DNA of 36,821 nt from Akkermansiaceae bacterium UBA1506 (lineage in GTDB: Bacteria > Verrucomicrobiota > Verrucomicrobiia > Verrucomicrobiales > DEV007): NCBI GenBank assembly GCA_002323995.1, contig DCQY01000107.1, positions 31,470 to 68,290 of the forward strand, read 5' to 3'. The notes under the pieces were generated by a model. That model was not told the DNA's origin and did not search any database. It saw only the letters and a program-made list of their open reading frames with translations. Below, piece by piece: positions 8,294 to 15,395 of the stretch. The position numbers were made by a program, and so were the translations under genes. Each line of letters begins with the position of its first letter. Position 1 is the stretch's first letter.

Positions 8294-9370
8294 ATGAGCG
8301 AACGCCGGCAACCAGTGGAGATCTACGTAGGTCTTTTTGTGATTCTGGGGATTATTCTCTTGGGTTGGCTTTTATCACATTTCGGAGGTCTTGCGTCAGG
8401 CCCTAAGGGTGGCTACCCGCTTTTTTTGAAAGTCAACGATGCCACCGGAATACGATCCGGGGTGCCGGTTAGTCTTGGTGGAGTCGATATTGGATATGTC
8501 GCGGCTGAACCGCAACTGCGGGAGGACTTCACTGGCCTGAGGATTGAATTGAGCATTTTTGAGGGCCGTCGTATTCCTATTGGTTCTGACGTGACTGTGG
8601 GGACTAACGGGCTTATGGGAGACAGTTTTATACGCGTGATTCCACCGAATGAATATGATGGTCGGTTTTACCAAGAAGGTGAGCTGATCGAAGCAAAGCG
8701 CAAAGGATCCATCAACGACCTTGCTGGGACGGCTGGTCAAACTCTGGTTCGCGCCAGCGAAGCGCTTGAGGAGATTAACCGGACGATTCGAGATCTTAAT
8801 GAGGTGTTGAAGGGAGTGGAGGAGAACTTCCTCGGCAGCGAGAATGCCGGCAACTTAAATGCGATGCTGAGTTCACTGCGGGTCTCTTCGGAACGAATTG
8901 AGGCAGCGACTGAGAATCTGGATCCTCTTCTGCGAACGACTGAGGAGGCAATGGTCGAAGTAAAGGACGCTGCTAAGAATGCGAATTCAGCTTTTAACGA
9001 AGTTCAGGTCGGCGTTGAAGGTTTCACTGACACCCTGGAGATGGTAAATCCAGTGGTGTCGGAACTGGACGGCACACTGGATGATCTTCGGGTCACTCTT
9101 GACTCTGCGAATCGCCTGATGGATAAGCTGAATCATGGGGATGGGCTCGCTGCTGCCTTAGTGAATGACTCGGAACTGCGAAATGATCTGACAAGTTTTG
9201 CCGACAAACTGAACCGAAATGGTGTATTGCTGTATCCCAGAGAGAAGCAGTCCGCGGCCCCGAGGCGGGAGACTTCAAAAGCAAAACCCGCGCCGGCGTC
9301 GGGGCCTCACTCACCAATAAACCCTGAGAAAAAAGGGCTGTTTCACTTTCTTAAAAAAAAGGAAACCTGA
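8294..9370 (+). CDS. mlaD: MCE-domain (MlaD-like) lipid-binding protein
   Basis: The protein has 358 residues from the ATG at 8294; a TTG at 8285 is in frame but less likely. One N-terminal membrane anchor spans about residues 9-30 (EIYVGLFVILGIILLGWLL). The MCE domain follows at about 40-118, including VNDATGIRSGVPVSLGGVDIG and VGTNGLMGDSFIRV. The remaining 200 residues are mostly helical and amphipathic, with repeated Leu/Glu/Asn stretches, as in long MCE proteins that form periplasmic rings or needles. The tail (300-358) is Lys/Pro/Ala-rich and ends in a basic KKKET. E. coli MlaD is about half this length, so this is a longer form. It takes lipids to or from MlaE/MlaF. Confidence 0.93.
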   Translation: MSERRQPVEIYVGLFVILGIILLGWLLSHFGGLASGPKGGYPLFLKVNDATGIRSGVPVSLGGVDIGYVAAEPQLREDFTGLRIELSIFEGRRIPIGSDVTVGTNGLMGDSFIRVIPPNEYDGRFYQEGELIEAKRKGSINDLAGTAGQTLVRASEALEEINRTIRDLNEVLKGVEENFLGSENAGNLNAMLSSLRVSSERIEAATENLDPLLRTTEEAMVEVKDAAKNANSAFNEVQVGVEGFTDTLEMVNPVVSELDGTLDDLRVTLDSANRLMDKLNHGDGLAAALVNDSELRNDLTSFADKLNRNGVLLYPREKQSAAPRRETSKAKPAPASGPHSPINPEKKGLFHFLKKKET

Positions 9371-9379
9371 CACGCTAGC

Positions 9380-9862
9380 ATGAGAACCCTCATCATCTTT
9401 AAGCGCATTGAGATCTGGCTGCTCTTCGCCGTAATGATTGGCTTGATAGTGTTTGCGTTAATAACCCCGGAAGAGATCGCTGATCCAGCGGGTTCAGAGC
9501 CGGTGGTTTTATCTCATGAGAGTGAATCGATGGCACCCGAAGTCTCCGTCGAACCTGAGAGAGACTTAATTGTTGTTGAAAAAGTAAATGTAAGGCCTGC
9601 TCAAAAGGGCCGGATTGTGGAAGTTACCCTGTTAGGCAGGACGCCGAAGGGTGACGAGGTTGTGCTCGATGATTCGACCGTCATCGCAACAACAGAGGGG
9701 GGTAAGCCGGTAGGGTTCTTTTTTGAACCTTTCCGCCAGTTCGGGTCGCTTGCAGGTGATGAGAATTCTCTCGCAACGGTGAAATTATGGTTGGAAGAAC
9801 CGACTCAAGTTGTCTGGCTGGAGTTTAAGGGAGAGAAGTTAAAAGCTGAACTACCCGAGTGA
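9380..9862 (+). CDS. Single-pass membrane protein of unknown function in the mla operon
   Basis: The product has 160 residues. A hydrophobic segment at about 10-29 (IWLLFAVMIGLIVFALI) is preceded by Lys/Arg, so the protein is probably anchored in the inner membrane with its C-terminal part in the periplasm. A Pro/Glu/Ser linker (30-62) leads to a beta-rich domain with VNVRPAQKGRIVEVTLLGR and VVWLEFKGEKLKAELPE. I do not recognise a family. The gene starts 9 bases after mlaD and ends 3 bases before coaX, so it is co-transcribed. Placement suggests an accessory periplasmic part of the lipid transporter, but nothing in the sequence proves it. Confidence 0.8.
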   Translation: MRTLIIFKRIEIWLLFAVMIGLIVFALITPEEIADPAGSEPVVLSHESESMAPEVSVEPERDLIVVEKVNVRPAQKGRIVEVTLLGRTPKGDEVVLDDSTVIATTEGGKPVGFFFEPFRQFGSLAGDENSLATVKLWLEEPTQVVWLEFKGEKLKAELPE

Positions 9863-9865
9863 GTT

Positions 9866-10612
9866 ATGCCAGAGGGAGAGTTTCTGTTAATCAACAACAA
9901 CAATACGCGGACCAAGTTTGCCTTGGCTGATCGTGAGGCCTTGCTGGCGAACACCTCGGTCATGTCGAAAGATTTAACGGATGATGGGATCACTGCCGCG
10001 TTGGAGGATTGGGACTACGAAAACGTCGTTTTAGCTTCAGTGGTTCCCTCCAGTTTGTCCGTTTTGATGGCTTCGCAGAAGGGGCGTAAAACGGTTCAGG
10101 TGAATCATGAAATCGAGTTGGGTGTCGATATCGATTTCCCAGATCCTTCGACAGTTGGCGCCGACCGCCTTGCCAATGCGGCTGCTGTGGCCGAGCCGGA
10201 TCGGGTTGGAGGGGTCGTGGTGGTGGACTTCGGTACAGCCGTGACTTTTGACATCGTGGATTCCCGCCCGGCATATATTGGCGGGGTCATCGCTCCCGGA
10301 TTGGATGCGATGAGGCATTACCTCCATCAGAAGACGGCATTATTGCCCGAAATTGACCTTGAGCGTCCCGAATCAGCAGTCGGACGCTCGACGATTCATG
10401 CAATGCATTCGGGTGCTTTCCATGGTTACCGGGGCTTGACCCGGGAAATTCTTGCCCGGGTGATTGAGGAAATGGATTGCCCTGCAAAAGTGATTGCGAC
10501 TGGAGGATATGCGGCTTTGATAGCCGACGGTTTACCGGAGATTCAATCTGTCGAGCCTTCCCTAACCATGCAAGGGCTCCTGCGGATCGCGAAACTCAAT
10601 TTCTCATCATGA
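9866..10612 (+). CDS. coaX: Type III pantothenate kinase
   Basis: The enzyme phosphorylates pantothenate, the first step of coenzyme A synthesis, in the cytoplasm. The 248-residue length fits CoaX. Visible motifs are STVGADRLANAA (about 96-107, with the conserved GADR), VVDFGTAVTFD (119-129) and IGGVIAPGLDAM (138-149). The N-terminal motif normally written D-x-G-N-T reads N-N-N-N-T at residues 10-14, so the first conserved Asp is Asn here. The rest of the ASKHA-fold marks are intact, so I expect it to be active or at least folded. The stop overlaps the ATG of the ROK gene (ATGA at 10609-10612). Confidence 0.92.
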   Translation: MPEGEFLLINNNNTRTKFALADREALLANTSVMSKDLTDDGITAALEDWDYENVVLASVVPSSLSVLMASQKGRKTVQVNHEIELGVDIDFPDPSTVGADRLANAAAVAEPDRVGGVVVVDFGTAVTFDIVDSRPAYIGGVIAPGLDAMRHYLHQKTALLPEIDLERPESAVGRSTIHAMHSGAFHGYRGLTREILARVIEEMDCPAKVIATGGYAALIADGLPEIQSVEPSLTMQGLLRIAKLNFSS

Positions 10613-11538
10613 GTACACCACAAGTTATCGGCATCGATTTTGGCGGTACCTCCGTCAAGTTGGCCGTTATTGAGGGGTCAGAATTACTGACCGACGTGAC
10701 TCGGATTCCAACCCAGGAGTTTGACGGCGCGGAGCCACTGATCGAGGCGATCGTAAAAAAGGTATGGAAGTTGCGCCAGTCGTTCCCCCAGGTGGGTGCG
10801 ATCGGTATTGGCGTGCCGGGAGTAGTGGACATTTCTAAGGGCGTAACCTACAACCTGACCAATGTGAAGGGTTGGAGTTCAGTGCCTCTCCGTGATTTAA
10901 TTTTCGAGAAATCAGGCCTTCCCATAGCAATGGATAACGACGCGAATTGCATGGCCTATGCTGAGTTTAAATATGGCGCTGGTCAGGGCTTTCGAAATGT
11001 AGTCTGCGTGACGCTTGGCACGGGCGTCGGCGGAGGATTAATTCTCAATGGCGAGCTTTATCGTGGCCGCCAGCACGCCGCAGGTGAGATCGGCCAGATG
11101 AGCATCGACTTTAATGGCATCGAAGGCCCCTACGGCAATTCAGGCTCGCTTGAGCGTTACATCGGGAACCGTCAGATTGAAGCGATGGCAGCTGGTCTCT
11201 ATCGCGAGAGAGGTGTGAATCTTCCAGAGGATCACACGCCGGAAGGTCTTACCAGTTTAGCTCAGAACGGGGATCCCGTGGCTCTGGAGGTCTGGGATCG
11301 CGTGTCGACATGCCTCGCCGCGAATCTTATGAGCACCATTTACCTATTGAATCCTGACGCTGTCATCATCGGTGGCGGAGTGGCGCATGCTGGAGACCTG
11401 CTTTTTGAACCACTCAAACGTAAGCTTCGTGAGTCGTTAGCGAACGAATTTTTCGATCACCTCAGCGTGCTGCATGCTCGCTTTGGAAATACCGCAGGTT
11501 TAGTTGGTTGCTCGGCAATCGCCGCAGATCTATTGTAA
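10609..11538 (+). CDS. ROK-family sugar kinase (glucokinase-like), zinc cysteines absent
   Basis: The start is the ATG at 10609, which overlaps the coaX stop and gives 309 residues; an in-frame GTG/ATG-type extension to 10477 would lie inside coaX and has no ROK content. The phosphate motif is IDFGGTSVK (9-17), the catalytic Asp is D111 in MDNDANCMA, and VTLGTGVGGGLILNGEL follows at about 135-151. HAAGEIGQMSID (157-167) is the ROK signature. The zinc motif C-x-C-G-x-x-G-C-L-E aligns base for base with GPYGNSGSLE (173-182), so all three Cys are lost. ROK kinases phosphorylate glucose or similar sugars; a true substrate is not readable. Its last 9 bases overlap the converging glycosyltransferase-like gene. 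Confidence 0.9.
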   Translation: MSTPQVIGIDFGGTSVKLAVIEGSELLTDVTRIPTQEFDGAEPLIEAIVKKVWKLRQSFPQVGAIGIGVPGVVDISKGVTYNLTNVKGWSSVPLRDLIFEKSGLPIAMDNDANCMAYAEFKYGAGQGFRNVVCVTLGTGVGGGLILNGELYRGRQHAAGEIGQMSIDFNGIEGPYGNSGSLERYIGNRQIEAMAAGLYRERGVNLPEDHTPEGLTSLAQNGDPVALEVWDRVSTCLAANLMSTIYLLNPDAVIIGGGVAHAGDLLFEPLKRKLRESLANEFFDHLSVLHARFGNTAGLVGCSAIAADLL

Positions 11539-12582
11539 CACATCCCACTCGCCCAGTTCGCGGGACACGGCAGAGTAGCTCAACTGCTGCTTGGCGATTG
11601 ATTGAGCTTCGAGTCGGATTCGTTCGTAGGTGTGATCTTCTCCCATTAGTCGCGAGAACATCTGGATCCATTCCTCTCGGCTTCGATTACCATCGTCGCA
11701 GAGGCTGGGAAAAACGATTTTTTCAATTGTTGAACTTCCCCCACAGCACAAGTTTCTAGCCAGCAGGCAATCTCCTGCCACTTGCCCCGGAACATGGCTT
11801 TGGTCCATCTGAAAAACGAGACGGTGAGATGCAAGGAGGGAAAGGTAATCCGCGTAGGGAAGAGGTTTCCCGATAATCTTGAGACAATTTGCTGGAAACT
11901 CGGGAGCGAGGCGCTTGAGTCGGGCGAGTCCCCTAGCCTTTTCCGAGTTGATGACGGTGACACGATCGAGATTCAGTTCCCGAGCGGCAGAAGCGACGAG
12001 TTCGAGGGCCTGAAGGTGGTTGCGCGTCGGGGTCTTGAATTCTCTCGTGCCCAGCAGGATACCCCTTCTTTCGATTGTGGGTGAGAAATCCCATTGGCTA
12101 TGTTCCAGAGGATAGGGAGTAGGTAGAAATTTAGCTTTGGCTTGGAAGGCTTCTTCGTCGCATTCCCCGTGCCGGGGAGGTAGGGTTGAGGTGGGTGATA
12201 GGACTCCATCAGCTATTGAGAGTATTTTACCGTAGGCCTTGCGCGCCCGAAAACCCTTCAGTTGCTGGTTGATTTGCTCCTCACCACATTCTTTCCAGGC
12301 GACGACAACAGTCGCTCCGGCATCCTTGAGTTTTCTTGCGGCCGCGAGGGACATCCATGTGCGCGCCCGGATTAGAACTAGGACGGCATCATAGCGATCC
12401 AGATTGTCGATAACCTGTTCGGTGGAATCGTAAAATGCGCCAAAGGTTGCTGCGGCAAAAGCGTGATAATTGATGGGGGGGTGGGTTCCTAAGTGGAAGG
12501 AACCGGGACCGTTGGTGTAATCGACAAAGGAGTCAGATCCCCTTGGGTTTATGACAGCAAGACGGACTGGAGGCACTGGCAA
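11530..12582 (-). CDS. Glycosyltransferase-like protein (GT-B type, tentative)
   Basis: The product has about 350 residues. No ATG is available at the 5' end: the frame begins with TTG at 12582 or GTG at 12576, and the N-terminus is therefore uncertain. The C-terminal half has GT-B style features: GILLGTREFKTPTRNHLQAL, a beta-strand VTVIN, and KPLPYADYLSLLASHRLVFQ followed by a Gly/Cys-rich turn and FPSLCDDG. The first half has alternating strands and helices such as YDAVLVLIRARTWMSLAAAR. No signal peptide is visible. Donor and acceptor are unknown, and another Rossmann-type enzyme is possible. A tRNA-Val gene lies 16 bases upstream on the same strand. The 3' end overlaps the ROK gene by 9 bases, tail to tail. 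Confidence 0.62.
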   Translation of the reverse strand: MPVPPVRLAVINPRGSDSFVDYTNGPGSFHLGTHPPINYHAFAAATFGAFYDSTEQVIDNLDRYDAVLVLIRARTWMSLAAARKLKDAGATVVVAWKECGEEQINQQLKGFRARKAYGKILSIADGVLSPTSTLPPRHGECDEEAFQAKAKFLPTPYPLEHSQWDFSPTIERRGILLGTREFKTPTRNHLQALELVASAARELNLDRVTVINSEKARGLARLKRLAPEFPANCLKIIGKPLPYADYLSLLASHRLVFQMDQSHVPGQVAGDCLLARNLCCGGSSTIEKIVFPSLCDDGNRSREEWIQMFSRLMGEDHTYERIRLEAQSIAKQQLSYSAVSRELGEWDVLQ

Positions 12583-12598
12583 GTTTGGAAATGGAGAA

Positions 12599-12673
12599 TG
12601 GTGCGCGATACTGGATTTGAACCAGTGACCCCCACCGTGTCAAGGTGATGCTCTACCCCTGAGCTAACCGCGC
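12599..12673 (-). tRNA. tRNA-Val (anticodon GAC)
   Basis: Read on the minus strand, a full cloverleaf is visible. The acceptor stem GCGCGGT pairs with ATCGCGC, one G-T pair included, followed by discriminator A and an encoded CCA at 12599-12601. The D arm has the usual GCTCAGGGGTAGAGC. The anticodon loop is TTGACAC with anticodon GAC (Val), on a TCACC/GGTGG stem. The T arm carries GGTTCAAATCC. The mature length is 75 bases with CCA. A terminator-like hairpin ends two bases before its 5' end. The glycosyltransferase-like gene starts 16 bases after its 3' end. Confidence 0.96.
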
Positions 12674-12675
12674 AT

Positions 12676-12700
12676 AAAAAAGCCCCCCGAGAAGGGGGGC
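12676..12700 (-). terminator. Terminator-like hairpin immediately 5' of tRNA-Val
   Basis: On the minus strand GCCCCCC pairs with GGGGGGC around a TTCTC loop and is followed by six T residues. This is a textbook intrinsic terminator shape. It points toward the tRNA gene, whose mature 5' end comes only two bases after the last T. On the plus strand there is no T run after the stem. Confidence 0.75.
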
Positions 12701-12765
12701 GAAGTTAAACATATCGTGTCGCAATCGCAACTGGAATATTTGGGCGTTAGGTCGAGAATTTCCCT

Positions 12766-13623
12766 GTGCAAAGAGTGGTTCGAAGTGAAAAGACAATCCA
12801 AGCTGATTCAGTCGGTCAGGCCGTTCATATCGTGCAGGTGAAACCAGAGGTTGGAAATCGCGGGACAGTTTTACTTCTTCATGGACTCGGAGATCATATC
12901 GGCCAATTTGACTGGGCCGTTTCCCTGCTGTGTAGGGCGGGTTACTCGGTAGTGGGATTCGATTGGCCGGGAAATGGAAGTTCTGAGGGCATTAGAGGTG
13001 ACATGCCGACGATTAGAAAGAGTGGAGAGTTAATTGAGGAGGTATTGGCGGTCACTGGTTGTGATGTAATTGGCCTGTTAGCTCATTCCACAGGGGGCTT
13101 TATCGCGATTAAGTTGCTTGCATCGAAATTCAAGGCCTTTGAACGACTCGACTGGGTCTGGTTGAATGCCCCGCTGATTTATCCGCAGCATAGGCAGGCC
13201 CCATTAAAAGTGATTCTGGCTAAATTGTTAGCCAAGGTCGCTCCCAGAATTACCATGAGTACAGGAGTTAAGCCGCAGGATTGTCATGACGAAGAAAAGG
13301 TGTTTCCGGAAGGAGTTCATAACCGGTTTTCCGTCCGTTTCGGAATGGAACTCGTATCGGCAAGCCGGGAACCAGAGGAACTGTCTAAGGCCATCGCGAC
13401 AGATGCTCATGTGATGATGGTTCAGGGTGACCGGGATCTTGTTTGTCCCCCAGCCTATTTATTCCGCTTTTTTAATAGTCTCACAGTTCGGGAGAAGACG
13501 ATGCTTTATATAAAAGACGCGAAACACGAGCCTCTTAGTAATTCGGATCCCCGATCTGTTTTGGGTGTGATGCGGGCCTGGTTGTGTCATCAGGCTAAAA
13601 AGAGGCCGGTGACATCAGATTGA
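12766..13623 (+). CDS. Alpha/beta hydrolase (lysophospholipase / monoacylglycerol lipase-like)
   Basis: The protein has 285 residues from a GTG start at 12766, no signal peptide and no long hydrophobic segment, so it is probably cytoplasmic. The oxyanion region is LLLHGLGDH (36-44). The nucleophile elbow reads AHSTGG with Ser108; the first Gly of the usual GxSxG is Ala. An acid candidate lies in GDRDLVCPP (Asp222/224) and the His in KDAKHEP (His254), completing a triad. The family (hydrolase_4, PldB-like) cleaves fatty acyl esters, but the substrate is not readable. The gene diverges from the tRNA and its neighbour. The FHA protein follows 34 bases downstream, likely in the same transcript. 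Confidence 0.85.
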   Translation: MQRVVRSEKTIQADSVGQAVHIVQVKPEVGNRGTVLLLHGLGDHIGQFDWAVSLLCRAGYSVVGFDWPGNGSSEGIRGDMPTIRKSGELIEEVLAVTGCDVIGLLAHSTGGFIAIKLLASKFKAFERLDWVWLNAPLIYPQHRQAPLKVILAKLLAKVAPRITMSTGVKPQDCHDEEKVFPEGVHNRFSVRFGMELVSASREPEELSKAIATDAHVMMVQGDRDLVCPPAYLFRFFNSLTVREKTMLYIKDAKHEPLSNSDPRSVLGVMRAWLCHQAKKRPVTSD

Positions 13624-13657
13624 CATCAAGAAAAGATTTTTTCACCATCCGTAGAAT

Positions 13658-14299
13658 ATGTCCTCTAAATTATTTTCTCTTATTGTTAGTATTTCCGATC
13701 AGACTCCAGTAACCCACGAGTTGAGTGGTGGCTCTTTCAGCGTGGGGCGCGGGCCTGACAACGATATTCAGATTCTTGTCTCTGAAGTTTCTGTCAAACA
13801 TGCCGAGTTGAAGGTCGATGGTAACTCTATCTCGATCTCCGATTTAGGTTCTACCAATGGAACCAGAGTGAGCGGGGAAACTGTCGGGGAAGGTGGTGTT
13901 GAACTTGCATCGAAAAGTAAGATTGTGTTCGGCGAAACTATTCCCGCCTACTTGGTGTCCGTTGAAGATCTCGCAGGGTCTCCTGTTGAAGATTTGATTG
14001 AGGCTATTGATGAGGCTGAAGAAACCGCCGATCCAAAGACGGAACCGATCGCGGCTGCTGTTGCGCCACCCGAACCAGAGGCAGCGGCCGCCGCTACTAG
14101 CGCTTCGACCGCAAAGCTTACTTCTGCCCAATCCTTGAAGGCGGGCGGTGTGCAGCCTCCTGACCCGGCAGTCCCAGTAGCCCCAAAGCCTATTGCTCCG
14201 AAGGCGCCTCAGCCGGTTGCTCCAGTGCCCTTGAAAAGACCCGGATCAGAAGCCGCTCCTAAGGCTGTGCCGCTCCCAAAGTCTCCACCAAAACCCTGA
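13658..14299 (+). CDS. FHA-domain protein with Pro/Ala-rich tail
   Basis: The protein has 213 residues. An FHA domain fills roughly residues 1-100. Its conserved contacts are GR at 30-31 (FSVGRGPDND), S-V-K-H at 45-48 and GSTNGT at 64-69, so phosphothreonine binding is plausible. A Glu/Asp-rich linker (105-130) follows and then a tail rich in Pro, Ala and Lys-Pro pairs (130-213), which looks disordered. It is probably a cytoplasmic adaptor that docks onto phosphorylated partners. No kinase, phosphatase or secretion gene is adjacent, so the partner is unknown. The start ATG is the first in frame. The next gene converges from the other strand. Confidence 0.88.
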   Translation: MSSKLFSLIVSISDQTPVTHELSGGSFSVGRGPDNDIQILVSEVSVKHAELKVDGNSISISDLGSTNGTRVSGETVGEGGVELASKSKIVFGETIPAYLVSVEDLAGSPVEDLIEAIDEAEETADPKTEPIAAAVAPPEPEAAAAATSASTAKLTSAQSLKAGGVQPPDPAVPVAPKPIAPKAPQPVAPVPLKRPGSEAAPKAVPLPKSPPKP

Positions 14300-14355
14300 A
14301 GCAGCCTACCCTTAGCTGTTAGCAGCCCAGGCCTTGGCTCCTAATTTTGAAAAGA

Positions 14356-14370
14356 AGCGATGCCATCGCT
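14356..14370. repeat. 7-1-7 inverted repeat between converging genes
   Basis: AGCGATG and CATCGCT pair perfectly around a single base. The repeat lies between the converging FHA and DUF4159 genes, 8 bases past the DUF4159 stop. No T run follows on either strand. It may help end transcription or be chance. Confidence 0.3.
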
Positions 14371-14377
14371 AGTCTCT

Positions 14378-15262
14378 CTAGTGTGTTAGAGCATAAAAAA
14401 CGATATTGATGCCTAGGGGATAAGCATAGGGTTCCGAGAAATTCTCAAAATACCAAGGATCTGTTCCTTCTTCTTCCCAACCGTCACCGAGATCAGTGTT
14501 AAAGCAGATCATCATACAGATTCGGCCACGGTCATCATGGATCGCCCGATAGTGAGGTGTTTCTGATCCTGGCTTGTTCCACTCGTAGGTGATCCCTTGT
14601 TCTCTCCCCATCTGAGCCATTCCAACAGCCGGAATCTGCGGTTTGATCTCTAGATCGAAGACGAGGTGAAAGATGGGGTGATCGAGCTCTAGTTCGACAT
14701 AGTCACGGTCGGGAAAAATCTGCTTGAGGGCGCGATGAAAGTTTTTCCACTCATAGGCGCCCCAGAAATCATCAACCATGATAAATCCCCCGTTGAGCAT
14801 GTAGTCTCGCATGACAGTTGCCTCTTCATCTGTGATCCAAATGTCTCCGGGCTCGATCATGTAAATGAATGGATAATGTCGCATCTGTTCGGCATCAATA
14901 TCAACAATGGCGCTCTTGGGATTAACTTCGAGCGACGTGAGTTCGTTGAGTCGATAGGAGAAATTGAGCTCCGAATCTGGATAATCGATCATCCACTTGG
15001 CCCGCTGGCCCATCCAAGTGCCTGAATTGTAGCGGAGTCTTGCAAAGGTGAAGACATCGTTGGGAAGGTCTTGGTTGATGTCCCAAGTTGGGAAATTGTA
15101 GAAACGCCCACCCCGCCATTGGCGCGGATCCTCAGGCATTTGACCATCTTTTACGCCGAAATAGGTGGGTGAGTTTGTGTTTCGGCTGTCTTGAGCGACT
15201 CCAAGTAGCAAAAGACCGCTGACTCCAGCTACTAAAGACAGGGATAGCAGGCTCCTCTGCAT
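14378..15262 (-). CDS. DUF4159 domain protein, exported
   Basis: The protein has 294 residues. A signal peptide is visible at residues 1-24 (LLSLSLVAGVSGLLLLGVA). The rest is the DUF4159 domain: VFTFARLRYNSG near 70, WMIDYPDSELNFSYRLNEL, VMRDYMLNGGFIMVDDFWG near 150, and YPLGINIVFYALTH at the end. The fold resembles class I glutamine amidotransferase-like proteins, and members often sit near MoxR/CoxE-type operons; neither is present here. The function is unknown. The gene diverges from the Fur-family gene and shares the palindrome-bearing region with it. The start ATG at 15262 gives a good signal peptide. Confidence 0.85.
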   Translation of the reverse strand: MQRSLLSLSLVAGVSGLLLLGVAQDSRNTNSPTYFGVKDGQMPEDPRQWRGGRFYNFPTWDINQDLPNDVFTFARLRYNSGTWMGQRAKWMIDYPDSELNFSYRLNELTSLEVNPKSAIVDIDAEQMRHYPFIYMIEPGDIWITDEEATVMRDYMLNGGFIMVDDFWGAYEWKNFHRALKQIFPDRDYVELELDHPIFHLVFDLEIKPQIPAVGMAQMGREQGITYEWNKPGSETPHYRAIHDDRGRICMMICFNTDLGDGWEEEGTDPWYFENFSEPYAYPLGINIVFYALTH

Positions 15263-15333
15263 ACTCGTTTTCTACGTTTTTAAAGGGTTTCGGGCAAACA
15301 AAAGCACTCCGCAAATGCGTTTTAGCCCTTTTT

Positions 15334-15357
15334 TAGAATAATTATTGATATCAATAA
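15334..15357 (+). promoter_or_regulatory. Putative promoter and operator of fur-suf (perfect 16-bp palindrome)
   Basis: TTATTGATATCAATAA at 15342-15357 is perfectly self-complementary. TAGAAT at 15334-15339 differs from the -10 consensus at one position, and a start site about 7 bases later would fall inside the palindrome. A matching -35 is not clear. AT-rich inverted repeats of this kind are typical Fur/PerR-family operators, and the first gene is of that family, so autoregulation is inferred. The site could also act on the diverging DUF4159 gene. Confidence 0.55.
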
Positions 15358-15395
15358 CCCGTGAGTTACCTGTGGGCGTAGTACTCGATACACTG

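Noticed and set aside
10477..10608. 44-codon N-terminal extension of the ROK gene
   Set aside because: Lies inside coaX; the ATG at 10609 overlaps the coaX stop and begins directly with the ROK fold.
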